Source: Zanthoxylum bungeanum (taxonomy: Eukaryota; Streptophyta; Magnoliopsida; Sapindales; Rutaceae). From it: a stretch of 64,000 nucleotides of DNA. Made by a program: the position numbers and the translations under genes. The stretch lies in contig SKCR01029091.1 in NCBI GenBank assembly GCA_019454045.1, forward strand, positions 62,001 through 126,000, given 5' to 3'. Below the pieces are notes generated by a model. It did no database searches. It saw only the letters and a list, made by a program, of their open reading frames with translations, and was not told the origin of the DNA. Within the stretch, counting starts at the first letter, position 1, and the number at the start of each line of letters is the position of its first letter. This document shows positions 32,401 to 43,737 of the stretch, piece after piece.

Positions 32401-33074
32401 CAAATGCTCTTTCTTTTTCTTTTTCGTGATAAATAAATAAATGACTTCAAAAACAAAACACTTTATTAAACATATATTTTTAAGCAAAGAATAATCTTAA
32501 TTATGCTCAACCAATACCAGCCAACCAAACAAAAATAACCCTCTTATTTAGCAGGGACCAAGATCATTTAAATAACAAATGTATCATATGCTCTTCTGAG
32601 GATGAGCCTTAAGACTGCGTACATATTTAATACTCCCTAGAATCACATTGTGTTTATCATATGATCTTGCCTCTTCTATTATATTGGCACTATGGAACTA
32701 ACAATTAGGCAAACTTAACTTTGCTTCATATTAAGCAAATGTCTAGATGAATTCAGCTAATAATCCTTTCAAAAAAGCATTACAAGATGATCAAGTCATT
32801 TTCTACAAGTTTTAACAGCTACCTAGATAATCTTAACACAGAAACATTTTTTTAGAAAGAATCACATCTTTCAAGCTTCAACACCACAAAGAAGCTAAAT
32901 ATTAAACTAATGAATTAACTAACTAAACTAATATTCCCTCCAATTTTAAAAACTACCCAGGTTAATAAACCATTTAAACAATCCAAAAAATAGAACCTTT
33001 TTAGTATTAATCTTCGCTGGTCTATACAGTGAGATTGGAAGTGACAGAGCTGCAGCAGTAGCAATGGCGTTCAT
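29428..33074 (-). CDS. CAO: Chlorophyllide a oxygenase, chloroplast precursor
   Basis: Converts chlorophyllide a to b in two oxygenations of the C7 methyl group, at plastid membranes. Nine exons read in minus order: 33074-32997, 32327-32094, 31902-31798, 31577-31302, 31206-31059, 30913-30729, 30609-30497, 30039-29745 and 29598-29428. They join in frame with GT..AG borders to 534 residues, the usual length. The N-terminus [19 protein letters not shown] fits a transit peptide. Residues about 27-230 are the regulatory A and linker regions, with coiled [17 protein letters not shown]. The Rieske cluster ligands are C258 and H260 (CAHRAC) and C277 and H280 (CPYHG). The mononuclear iron motif is N357, D360, H363 and H368 ([12 protein letters not shown]). 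The C-terminal part has [19 protein letters not shown] and LHQLHVCLP. No break was seen, so this is a functional gene by sequence. Confidence 0.96.
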
Positions 33075-33221
33075 GGCGTTTGAGCAGCACGCGCTTTATA
33101 TTGAGAAAGGAAGAGGAAGAAGGAAAATGTTACCAAAATTAGTATGCAAGATATATTTTTGTGATTTTTCGTTGATAAGAGCCGGCGTTCCCCGCGATCT
33201 CTGTTGGCCTCCCATGGGATG

Positions 33222-33251
33222 CCACGTGGACACCTCTGTCGCACACGTGGC
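33222..33251. promoter_or_regulatory. Two G-boxes upstream of CAO
   Basis: CCACGTGG at 33222-33229 and ACACGTGGC at 33243-33251. The cores are 21 bp apart, about two helical turns, and 150-175 bp upstream of the CAO start codon. CACGTG is the site for light-signalling bZIP and bHLH factors (HY5, PIFs), which are known to act on chlorophyll-synthesis genes. Occupancy is inferred. Confidence 0.6.
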
Positions 33252-34254
33252 TCTTGGGCATCCACATGCTCTCTTGGTCTGAGAGTGTGTGGCTCGAAAC
33301 TTGTGGGGCCCATTATATCCGGATTCTTTTGCCAGCTCGGAGTTATCTTTCTCTATCTGCTTTGTTGGATTTGTTTGTCGTGTTTTTTTTTTTTTTTTTG
33401 GATAAATGTTTTTGTTTTTTGATGAAAATATCTCGTCCGTCCGTTTTTCTGTCACGCTATTGGAAGGAAATTTTGATTGTGATTTATGTGGAGTAAAATT
33501 ACCCGCAGGAGAAATTGGAATATGTTTTAAATATTATTTAATTTGTGAATGACAGCACTTGTTTTAAAAACATGTGGCCATGTGCTATTTATAGAAAGTA
33601 AAATATATCAGTCTGAGTATTTTAAGAAAACAAATCCTTTCTTTAATATTTTTTAAGTAAATTATCATTTTTCAATCCGATAAATAACGTAAATATCGTT
33701 TATCACATAAATTTTGAAAGTATTCTCTTTTTTATTTGAAATTCCAAATGGATAATTTGTACACTTCTTCATTTTATCGGATGAAAAGTAAATAATTTTC
33801 AAATTACATATAGAAAAAAAGAATAAATTCAAAAATTTTCATGATAAATGATACTTATGTTATTTATCAGGTGGAAAAATAATAATTTCTCTATATTTTT
33901 TTATTGTTTTAAACTTTTTATATAAAGGACTTGAAAATGTTTTTGCTTAAAATCAACAAAGAAAATGTGGTTCTTAAGTTTAAGTAAGAACGTTAATGTC
34001 CATGACACAACTCATATTGTATAAATTGTAGCACAGAAGTGTTCATAATATCTATTTGAAGAGGATGTTCTAACATGACCAATTAATTGAAGCTTCCTGT
34101 AAGCTCAAAGAGAAACACTCACCACAAGGATTTGAATGTTTTTATGATCACAATTCACAAGAGTTGCCACTATTCAAAGCTTTGAATTCATACAGTTGGT
34201 TCATGGGGAATCACAAGCTCTATAATATAAAAAATTTAGAACCAAAGCAGCATA
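33252..34254. other. CAO to tRNA spacer with an inverted-repeat MITE
   Basis: No gene is recognised. 33659-33888 is an inverted repeat with arms of about 65 bp (AAATTATCATTTTTC..CGATAAATAACGTAA against the complement ending GAAAAATAATAATTT), a MITE-like structure. The rest is AT-rich. Confidence 0.55.
33659..33888. mobile_element. MITE-like inverted repeat
   Basis: Left arm 33659-33726 and right arm about 33822-33888 are imperfect complements, including GATAAATAACGTAAATATCG on the left. The loop of about 100 bp has no frame. The target duplication is not clear. Confidence 0.6.
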
Positions 34255-34339
34255 GGGGTGGTGGCGCAGTTGGCTAGCGCGTAGGTCTCATAGCTTCTGA
34301 GTGATCCTGAGGTCGAGAGTTCGAGCCTCTCTCACCCCA
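34255..34339 (+). tRNA. tRNA-Met (CAT), elongator, with intron
   Basis: The acceptor stem GGGGTGG pairs with TCACCCC. The D-arm is GCGCAGTTGGCTAGCGC. The anticodon CAT is at 34289-34291 and the T-arm is GAGAGTTCGAGCCTCTC, followed by discriminator A. An 11-base intron (about 34293-34303, GCTTCTGAGTG) follows A37, as in plant elongator tRNA-Met genes. A T-run follows for polymerase III termination. Internal A and B boxes are intact. Confidence 0.96.
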
Positions 34340-35139
34340 AACTTTTTTATTTTATTTTTTTTTACATTGGGCTCATGTGGCCACTTACCTCACTCAAATT
34401 TTTTCCCAATGTTTTAGGGATTGTTTAACGTCACCGTTATATAAGTGACTTATATAATATATAAAAGTTATATTAACTAAAATTATAATTCATTTAATTA
34501 TTTTTTATTATTTATTTATGAATGATAAAATATTATTGAATATCCTATTGTATAATAAAATTTTCCATACATCTAAATACCCATGCCAAGAAAGATAAAT
34601 TCCATAACTACAAGCATTTCAAACTTTGAGAAATGAGATTTCAGAATTTCAATACCACCAACCCACTTGCTGTACTGTATGTTAGAATTAGAAACTTCAA
34701 AACCAAGCAACACAACTTCAGGCAAAAAACAAAAAAAAAAAAAAAAAAAAAAATACTGCATTATTAGCACTTCTTTATTTTTCATTTTAAATTTTATTAC
34801 AGGATGAACTAGACCCCTTGCAATTGATCAATGCCTGGAACAATCAAACAACAGAAACAGCTCTTCCCTTTTCCTTCTATATTCCTTGCATGCCATCATA
34901 GGTAAATAAGTATTGATGACAACTGAAGCAATAACAAAAAATTAAGAAAAGCAATTGAAATCCTTAACTTTGCTAGAGAAAATTTGAATCACAAACCAAC
35001 AATCGTGTATAAATTGATGAAAATAAAATAAAATAATTGATGCTGATTAATCAGCGTTTAATCAGCATTTTCTAAGTGACACATACTCTCTTCTATAGCT
35101 GAGAAATCAATAATGATCATTTGTTCTGTTTATACTTGG
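34340..35139. other. Spacer and likely 3' UTR of the filament-like protein gene
   Basis: AT-rich, with a long A-run near 34730-34752. No coding signal. The part near 35000-35139 is probably 3' UTR of the minus-strand gene to the right. Confidence 0.5.
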
Positions 35140-38023
35140 CTAAAGTTCTAGTTGTATTCCATTCTTTGTCCGTGAGAAGAATTTTGCAAAACCATTTCGG
35201 TTCTTCTCAGGATTGATGTGATTCGATGACACTGCAGAAGATGTAGATGAAGATGAAGATGAAGATGGGGGCGAGTGCCCATCATTCTTACTTATTGAAG
35301 GATCAGTGCTATCAGCAGCTATATTTGGAGTATTCAAGTGTCTTTTGGGGGAATATGGTTCATTACAATGTGACTTCCACGATTCTCCACCAGTTCTGGG
35401 AATCGGTAATGCGGCCAGAGAGAAGTCTGGTATGCTTGCACTGTCAATCAGAAAGTCTTCCAATGTTGCCAGAGACTTCAGTTGCTTCCCTAAAGATGCT
35501 ATTGTTTTCTGGCACTCTGCAAGTTTCCCTGAAGCCACTTCCAGGTCCTCCTGCCATAGGCAAATCATGAGATCAGTGCATTATCTAAAATTTATGTTTC
35601 AAATGTGCTCATTAAAATCTGCAACGATGAGTAACAGGTTAGGTAAGTCCCTGATGACTTACTTGTTTTATCTTTACTTCAGCATTTGACTTGGCAATTT
35701 GTTGAAGCTCAACTTCTTGTTTTGTTCTCCATAGCTCTTCCTCCAATTTCTGACACTTGAATGTAATTTGTGCTGACAAAGCCCTCTCCTTTCCAACCTC
35801 TTCTTTTAATGAGTTGATATTTGCAGACATTGTTTGAGCTTCCATTTCCACGCTACTGATTTTGGACTCAACAACCTGCTTTGATTCATTTGCTAAATTC
35901 AGCTCCCTTTGGAGGTCCTCCAACTTCATTGTAGCCTCCCTCAGTTGAAGCTGTGATGCCTCAATAGAATCTTGGCTTTTTGTTAGGGCCATCTCCAGTT
36001 CAGATTTCTCTGTTTCCATCTTTTCTATTTTTTCTTCCAGTTCAGCTTTCTCTGCATCCATCTTTTCTATTTTTTCTTCCAGTTCAGCTTTCTCTGCTTC
36101 CATCTTTTCTAGTTTTTCTTCCAGTTCAGATTTCTCTGCATCCATCTTTTCTAGTGTTTCTTCCAGTTGAGCTTTCTCTGCATCCATCTTTTCCAGTGTT
36201 TCTTCCAATTCAGCTGTCCGATGAATCATGGCTTTAAGTTCAGCTCGTAACAAACTTTCTGCATGTGTGGATTGCTTGGTAATGTCAACTGATTCAATCT
36301 GACTTCCACTCCCATTATTGGGCATAGCAGCTAGCCGCTCCATCTCAAGAAAGTCATCCATTAGATCAATTTCAGTAGCAGAGGCAGCGATATTTCTATT
36401 GACAGCCTTTTCATTTTTGAACTGATCAAGCTCAGCAATTAGAGCCGATGCCCACGAGTCAGAGCAACTTGGCTCAGACCTGTTTGGTTCTGAGCCACCC
36501 ATCTTGCGGAAATCAATCTCCACAAAATTAAGTCGCTCCCCACTATCTGATTGACTATCCACTAGAGATTCAGCACTAATTGAGGAGGCAGCAGCAGATT
36601 TATGATCATTAATCAATGAAGCTCTACAAACCATTACCTTTAACCTCCGACATTCAGCCTCAAGCTTGGCCACTTTCTTTATACTCTCTAAATGTTGCTT
36701 GCTGGCTGTTTCAGCGGCTTTGGTACTCAAGTCCCTCTCTATTGCCCTGATTTTTAACTCCTCAGACTGTGACAGGAGCTCCATCTTGAGGTCTGAGTTC
36801 TCTTTCTCCAAAAATTCAAGCTTCTTCCAAAGGCTAGGGTTGACGCGAACTGGAGGTTCGGATTTCTCAGTTTCTGCTTTGCTCTGGACCCGAATAAGTT
36901 GGTTCTCAAGTTCAAGCTTCATGGATTCCCACTCACGGGTTTTGTTTTCAACTGTTTCACAAATTCTATGCTCCTGCTCCTCTCTTGCTAGTCTCAACTG
37001 CCTAACACATTCCTTCAGGGCCCCATCAAGATGGCTCACCTTATCTTCCAGTGTTGAGTTTTGCTGTACAGCAGCCTCAAGTTTATTCTTTAAGAGCACC
37101 ACTTCATTTTCAGCATTTTCCCAACCTAACAATTTCAGACAAAAATTTACAAGAATAACGAGAGGTGTAACATGATTAAAGAATCGTAGAACAATGCAAC
37201 AGTTACAATAGCTGGTTGAGAAAGATTTTCACACGAACTTTGCATTCTGCTTCAACATGTTACCATATCCATATGATACCTGCAATAGCTTCTTCAGCAA
37301 CTTTGGCATGCTGCTTCACCAAATCCTCTTTGGCACTAATATTCACCAGAGCAGCGGATAATTTTTCCGTCAGAGCCCTAACATTATCATTAATATCTTC
37401 TCCATTAGCTACGGCTTTTGATGTGATTTCAGGTGATTGAGTATCGTCACTAGGAGATACCTTTAAAACTTCCTGATTCAACAATTAGGAAGAGTCAAAT
37501 CACAGAAAAAAATTCTCTCTAGGTCAAAAAAATGCCTGTTATATTTTCGCCTTCTTTATCTGGTTAGACTAATTATATCTTCCTTGTATGTAAGGAATTG
37601 CCATCATATATTTCTTCTCTTACAAAGACCAACAGCAAATGGAGTCGTCATAAGGCCACAAAGAGCTCAGTTTTTAACTCAGAACATGAAAATGGAAGGA
37701 TTGATGGAACAATAAGCACTATGACTACACTGCTTGCCTGTTTATATGCCTCAAACTTCCAGCACTTTCAATCACCAGCCTTTCGACAATTTCCACTTAA
37801 AACTAATACTTTAAGCATCAAAGTGATTGTAATAGCTAACAGAGTATTTATTAACTGATTATGAGTTGGCAATTTTAGCAAGAATCAACAAATTAGTAAT
37901 AGAGTTACCCACCTGATTATCCGAGTTTCTCTCTGAATGTGAAGATATTGATCCCGAACTATCAGTTTCTCCAGGGCTTCTCTCAGAGGACCTCTTTTTC
38001 CATAACCATTTTCGCTTTTCCAT
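35140..38023 (-). CDS. Filament-like plant protein (FPP family), long coiled coil
   Basis: Exons in minus order are 38023-37913, 37472-37280, 37125-35663 and 35550-35140. They join in frame to 725 residues. The N-terminus MEKRKWLWKKRSSERSPGE is followed by the Ser-rich DSSGSISSHSERNSDNQ, the family signature. Most of the rest is predicted coiled coil. The conserved central SDSWASALIAELDQFKNEK and DDFLEMERLAAMP place it in the FPP/VETH family, whose studied members bind cortical microtubules and exocyst or COG subunits during wall patterning. The C-terminus is Ser-rich, then NGFAKFFSRTKN. Residues encoded at 35996-36205 form five 14-residue repeats. No transmembrane segment is seen. The start is the ATG opening the conserved MEKRKWLW; an upstream in-frame ATG exists but is not family-like. 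Confidence 0.9.
35996..36205 (-). repeat. Five in-frame 42-bp repeats in the FPP coding region
   Basis: Units of exactly 42 bp start at 35996, 36038, 36080, 36122 and 36164. Each encodes a variant of LEEKLEKMDAEKAE, two heptads long, so copy number can change without breaking the coiled-coil register. Confidence 0.92.
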
Positions 38024-39554
38024 TGCAAGGTCCAAAATTTCGACAACAACTAACACATCATATAATGTTCGACTGCAAAGACTGTCACCTAGAACCAATC
38101 ATAAACCCAGTTAAATTGCAAGAAAAACCAAATAATAAATAAATCATAAGAAGGATTCGATATGCAATACTGTAGCTCCTCTCATATAAAGCAGAAATGC
38201 ATAACCTCAACCACAATCTCAAACATCAAACAAAATAGGTGACTTGGCTTATTAATTTTCAGCTTTGCTTCAAGTCCAAACATTTAACTAACTCAACAAC
38301 AAAAGATACATTTTAAGCTATACAAATATAGCATGAAAAAGAAATAAAGGGAAAAACTTAACTAACAACAAAAATATTTGAAGCAAAAGAATGAATTGAA
38401 GCATCAATAACACAACAAACAGTATCAAAAGGTACCTGAAATACCGGTAATTTTTTAAATCACTAGAGACCCATTACTCCCAACACAAAATGGAAACTAC
38501 CCATGAAAAAAAAAACACTCAAATCTTTTTTTATTAAAAAAAACAAATCATCTTAGAAAAGAAAGACAATATCAAAATCTATGAAACAGTTACAAGTAGA
38601 CAGAGAATGAGAGAAAGATCCCATATATGAGTGAGAGTGACTCATCAAAGATATAAAGCTCAAGACTTTCCCTTACTTCCTAAATACTCAATACATTAAA
38701 ATTAATAAAATGACATAATAATATTAAGAACCCAATAATTATTTAAAATAAATAAACAAAAGAGAAGATACAAAACCCAGATCAAATACCTTTGACTGAT
38801 GACTAAAAGAAACAAGCCTGGAGATCAGATGGGAACCAGAAATAAATGCGAACAAAATATGTTTTCAGAAATAAAAATACAAAAAAAAAATGTTTTTTTT
38901 GCTTTTTAAAAACTATAACTCTGCAAAAAAATCTGTTGGTTGTCAGAAGACACAGTCACATAACAGGGAAAAAAAAAAAAAAAAAAAAACAGATTATGTG
39001 GGTTTCTACTTTCTATTTCTTGTAATTTTTTAAATTTTAGAAGTGGAAGGGAAAAAAACAATTAAACATATGAGAGCGTGATTGGGAAGCTGCGAGCTAC
39101 AGCGAATGAGAACTCAAAAACAACCTTTTCAGCTTTTTCTTTATTATGAAAATAGCTTTTGCTTTATATATATTTAGCATTTTGAAAATCAAAGCTGCCC
39201 TAATTCCCGCCTATGCATGAAGATTACTGTGCCACCATTAATGTTTTTAATAATGATTTTGAATTTTTTTTTCAGAAAAAAAGCGCACACACTGTCTCTC
39301 TATCTACTGAGTTTTGGGTTCGTCAGTGACTTGTCTAATATTTCTTTTTTCTTTTTTTTTTTTTTGGCTTGACTTGCTTTTTTTTAATTTTTTTTCATTT
39401 TTAATTGTATCATTTTATATTTATATTTGTATTTGGTCAATTTTATTTGTTTCATTTCAATTCTTTTATATTTTTTAATTATATTATATTATATTTTTAT
39501 ATATATGTATATTATTTTATATTTTCCATTATAATTTAATTTATTTTTATTTTT
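38024..39554. other. 5' region of the FPP gene
   Basis: AT-rich 5' flank with long A and T runs (38960-38990, 39350-39400). A TTTGCAG acceptor-like site just upstream of the ATG on the minus strand hints at an intron in the 5' UTR. No other gene is seen. Confidence 0.4.
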
Positions 39555-39706
39555 TTTCAGAACCCAGGTCTATCCGAGCCGGACCCGTGCGAACCCGGAT
39601 CCAAATTTTTAAGACTTGGGTCAGTATTTTTTAATCCCGAACCCGAATCATTCGAATCCATGCGGATCCGGGTCGGGTCCGGGTATTATTGCCCTGCCTA
39701 CTCATG
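39555..39706. mobile_element. hAT-type end with GGATCCGGGTCGG words
   Basis: A CCGGACCC and GGGTCCGGG-rich stretch ending GGGTATTATTGCCCTGCCTA, i.e. inward TAGGCAGGGCAATAATACCC, a typical end of a hAT-family non-autonomous element. The matching left end is not found. Confidence 0.5.
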
Positions 39707-39806
39707 AGCAGGCGCCACTTAGGCTCTTGTTTGGACGTTGGTTTTTACTGAGGGGGGTGGCTCACATCATCACACATAATAATGTTATCAATTTTATAGG
39801 GTTTCA

Positions 39807-40348
39807 TAGGGGTGGCAATTGGGTTAGGATTCGTTTATTCGTTCGATTCGATTCGCTTTAAAGCGAATACGGGTTTAAAAAATAGATTCGTTTAATAAAT
39901 GGGTCAATTCGATTCGATTCGTTTATTAAACGAATCGAATACGAATTTAAGCTCATTGATTCGTTTATTCGTTTAGGATTCGTTTATTATTTTATTTACT
40001 AGTTCTTGTTAATTTCAATTAATATTCGAGAAATTATAGCTAATTATGATAAAAATTAATTTCGATATGGTGAGATATTTTAGTAAATATATTAATTACA
40101 TATTTCATATGTATATATTTATGAAGAATTAATGTAAATCAAGTGTGGTAAATTATTTTATTAAATAATATCATTAACTAAACGAATAAACGAATATTCG
40201 TATTCGATTCGTTTATTAAACGAATCGAATACGAATCCTGATATTAGGATTCGTTTAATAACGAATCGAATACGAATCCATCACATTTTGATTCGATTCG
40301 TTTAGGATTCGATACATTCGATTCGTTGATTCGTTTATGCCACCCCTA
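39807..40348. mobile_element. hAT-type MITE built of ACGAAT repeats
   Basis: 542 bp with terminal inverted repeats TAGGGGTGGCA and TGCCACCCCTA. GTTTCA is shared by both flanks (39801-39806 and 40349-40354). The ends are dense in GATTCGTTTA and its complement and can fold on themselves. The interior is AT-rich, and part of it recurs at 28765-29010. Confidence 0.75.
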
Positions 40349-41694
40349 GTTTCACTAATGAATAAATTCACACCTAATTTTTAAATGAGTGAAACAATAT
40401 AAAATTTTTTTCCCAATTTTATAATATGTTGTGATTATCATTATTTATAAAAATATATCCTTATAATAATTGCACAAATATATACAAACAAATATAATTT
40501 TCTATTTCGTTTATGAAAAAAGAATAATTTGGTTTATGACAGCATATGAGGAGATATTGTTGGGCGGATGTGTTTTGTGATTCACTTAAATATGCATAAT
40601 TCATAACATTCATGCGTAATTTATAAACAATATGTGGGGACAATAATCATGCGTTAAATTAACAAGATAAAGAGTTAGAAAAACCTGAAAATCTATAAAT
40701 AAATAAAGAACAAAATCAGATCGAGTATTGATTATTTCCTTATAAATTTTTTAGTCATGCCTCGGTTCACTATATATCTCTTATTGCTAACATTCTCCCA
40801 AGATATTTGATTACTTATTGATTAATTGACGCTCCTTTAAATCAAGAACATGAACTAGTAAAATTATGAAAACTCTCTTACTTGAAATCTTAAACTATCT
40901 ACCATGAATGTATGAAAATCTTAATTGGTTTTGAATTACTGAAATGAGAATACAATGACCCATTTATATAAACATAGAATGATTTCTGTACAAATGTGTC
41001 TCTAAGTCAATGTATATAAGGATTATAATCATCCAATGAACATTTCAAACCAAAATGTTATATATAAGGAACATATCATTTAATTCCCTATAAATAAATA
41101 CCTTTTATTTATAAAATTTATTACCGATTTCAAATTACATAAATTAACTATTACTTCAAAAGTAAGATCTTTCAAAAATCATCACTTTTAAATTATAAAA
41201 TATATCTAAGGTTATGTTTGGTGTTGTGATTAGAAAAATTGGTTCATAAATGATATTATTAAATTTTGATTTGTGTTAAAAAAATAATTACGTTACGCTT
41301 TTTTAATACTTTGATGGTGGGGAAAAACTAAAATTTTTAATTTTTATAATACTTAATTTTTTAAAAAATCACGATTAATAATTATAATTTTTTATCATTA
41401 ATCAAATACTTAAAAATTATATTTTAATCAAAATATAATTTTATCTTCTCAGTTCGCTCGAAAAAACCATATCACGTGGGTGACAGTTAAAAAGGGCGAA
41501 GGGCCGAAGAAGTCAACATATATGTCAATTGCGGGCCCAATTTATTTATCACAGGGGCACATCCATCAAGTAATGTCTATCAAAATATTCTTTTATATAA
41601 ATCTATATATGAAATCATATAAAAATTACGTGGGTATTAGTTTGGTATGAAACTTTTTGTGGGTGTAATTCATTGAGTGATATTAATTTTTGTT
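40349..41694. other. AT-rich spacer, nothing recognised
   Basis: No open frame with family character, no repeat structure beyond short A or T runs. Confidence 0.5.
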
Positions 41695-41708
41695 AGTAAT
41701 ATACTATA

Positions 41709-41891
41709 TATATATTTTTTTTTTTAAATCGTTGGAAACCCCGCCACCAAACCACCTATTCTGGGCCGCGGCACAGGTAAAAACCCCCGGCTGTCCCAGG
41801 CTCTTACAAGAAGTTGCACCCCTGGATTCGAACCCAGAACCTCAAGGTGAGATTCTGAACCCTTCACCACCAAGCCACACCCCTTGGGGGC
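41709..41891 (-). mobile_element. tRNA-derived SINE with a 14-bp target duplication
   Basis: Flanked by AGTAATATACTATA on both sides (41695-41708 and 41892-41905). On the minus strand it begins near GGGGTGTGGCTTGGTGG (A-box-like), has the B box GGTTCGAATCC, then CTTCTTGTAAGAG, GCCGGGGGTTTTTACC and GGTGGTTTGGTGGCGG. It ends in an A-run (T-run at about 41716-41725). Relatives lie at 7837-7905, 10000-10150, 19041-19170 and perhaps 48190-48350. Confidence 0.9.
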
Positions 41892-42239
41892 AGTAATATA
41901 CTATACCGTTAGGCCTCTAGATGAAGTTATAAATTATATAATTTTTTATCTATAAAAATAAGATATTATTGGATTTTTTTATGTGTAATGAATATTAATT
42001 TTTTTAATTTAATATCCCTAATTTTGACTCGAATTTAAAACCATAATCAACCACTTGTTTCGACTGATCCCAGGAACCATCCCTATGTCCACTTTATTGG
42101 AAGATCTATTTCATATGTATAAAATTACTTATCAACTCATTCTATTAATTACTGAATGAATGCCCCCTCGTTTTTTTTTTTTTTTTTTGTTTTTGTTTTT
42201 GTGTTTGTTTTTTTTGAAAAGTTTCATAGTCATTGCACA

Positions 42240-42670
42240 AATTAACCAATAATACAGGAAATGAAAGGGGGGAATGAATCCCTCCACAACCCCGATATTT
42301 AGCTACTCGATGAGCAGCGATATTACAGGATATTGGTTCGAATTGTATCATAGTCGAACCCAACAATTGAACATCACTTTAATCTCTCATACGATCCAAC
42401 ACACTTCTTTTAAGCTCCGCATCTCTCCTGCTATTAAACGAACCACATTTTTTCATCAGACTCAATAATAACATTCAAAAGGCCCAATCTTTTGCACACT
42501 CCACCCCGAACAGGACCGCTTTTGCTTATGCGATCTCTACATCACCCTGAAATTTGGAGGTCTTTGAAGCTACTTCTATAAGCTCACTTTGATGATTTCG
42601 AAACACTACACCCAACCCAACACCACCATCAGCCACATTTATAACAGCATCCACATTCAATTTAATCCAA
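42240..42670 (-). pseudogene. LINE terminal RNase H domain remnant
   Basis: On the minus strand the reading after PVDWIKLNVDA continues GVGLGVVFRNHQSELIEVA and reaches an in-frame stop (TAA) after GDVEIA. A VAKYRGCGG-like remainder follows. This matches the RVT_3 or RNase H domain that many plant L1 elements carry at the end of ORF2. Confidence 0.65.
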
Positions 42671-43737
42671 TCAACAGGAGAGGGGGTACCAACTAAAGGC
42701 TTTTTTACTGTTAATATATGTTATGCTCATATCTTCATCAGTAACCACTCTCTCATATGCGTTCCAAGTCGCCTCAGCCCTGGCTATAATTGTTCTGCAA
42801 TCAGATTCCCTGCATTCGAAAATAGCTTCATTCCTTGCCCCCCAAATGGTCCACATCAGCATAACATTTTGCTCCAACTTCATGTGTTTTGCACTGTCAA
42901 GACACCACTTCAACAAGTCCCCAAAACTGCCACCTTCAGCCATCTTGCGCATCTGCTTCTGGATAGGAAGTGACCAACAATTCTTAGAACATTTACAGGT
43001 GAAAAGCGCATGAACCAAAGTTTCCATATCTTTACCACACCTCTGGAAAATTCCGTCGATCTGGACCTTCTTAGTTAGAAGATTAGCTGCTGTTGGGAGC
43101 CAACCACACAGCCCCTTCCAAATGAAGATCTTCACTTTTTCAGGCAGACGTAATCTCCATAATTTTCCCCAGATTGCTAGTCGAGCTTGATGAGGAGCAT
43201 TCTTCTGATCTCTTCTCACTGTTCCTAGCAAGATGATACGCCGATTTCACCGAAAAAATTCCTCTCTTGTCAAAATGCCAAATCAACTTATCATGCATTG
43301 ATCCTTTAGGCAAGGGGATATTCAAGACTTCCTTCGCATCTTCATCGAAAAAATTTTCCTTCACTAAAACTTCATTCCACCCGTGATTATCCAAGAGTAG
43401 ACAGCTCACTTTTGCTTCCCTGGGTAACACTTTGCTCCCAATTGGTCTAAACAGATTTGGACTAGGCAACCAACTACTCTCCATGATTGTCACACTTTCC
43501 CCATTCCCAATCCTCCACCGAATTCCCTTTGCAGTAGTGCTCTGCCCCAAAGAATACTTCTCCAAATAAAGGACGGGTTGTGCCCTAATTTAGCATTGAG
43601 GAAGTTTCCATCTCTGAAGTACCTAGCTTTAAGTACTTCTGTCACTAATGATTTCGGGCTTTGTAAAATTCGCCAACCCTGTTTCGCCAACAGAGCTTTA
43701 TTAAATAGTTCTAAGTCTCTAAATCTCATTCCACCTT
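42671..43737 (-). pseudogene. LINE C-terminal region with RT-associated zinc-binding domain
   Basis: FNKALLAKQGWRIL and RYFRDGNFLNA lie at 43490-43729. IRWRIGNGESVTIMESSWLP follows at 43140-43565. 42671-43231 has KIFIWKGLCGWLPTAANL, then CGKDMETLVHALFTCKCSKNCW split by frame, and MLMWTIWGARNEAIFE. These are typical of plant LINE ORF2 C-termini. Confidence 0.85.

Noticed and set aside
33064..33496. Several overlapping open frames on both strands upstream of CAO
   Set aside because: They overlap the CAO start and promoter, have no family features and follow from base composition.
35980..36237. Plus-strand frame with repeated FLPVQLSLHPSF-like words
   Set aside because: Antisense shadow of the 42-bp repeat in the filament-like protein gene.
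37914..38098. Longer FPP start at 38098
   Set aside because: The extra residues before MEKRKWLW are not part of the family and probably come from 5' UTR or intron.
41800..41891. Possible tRNA gene from A and B box matches
   Set aside because: No cloverleaf pairing; A-run and 14-bp duplication show it is a SINE.
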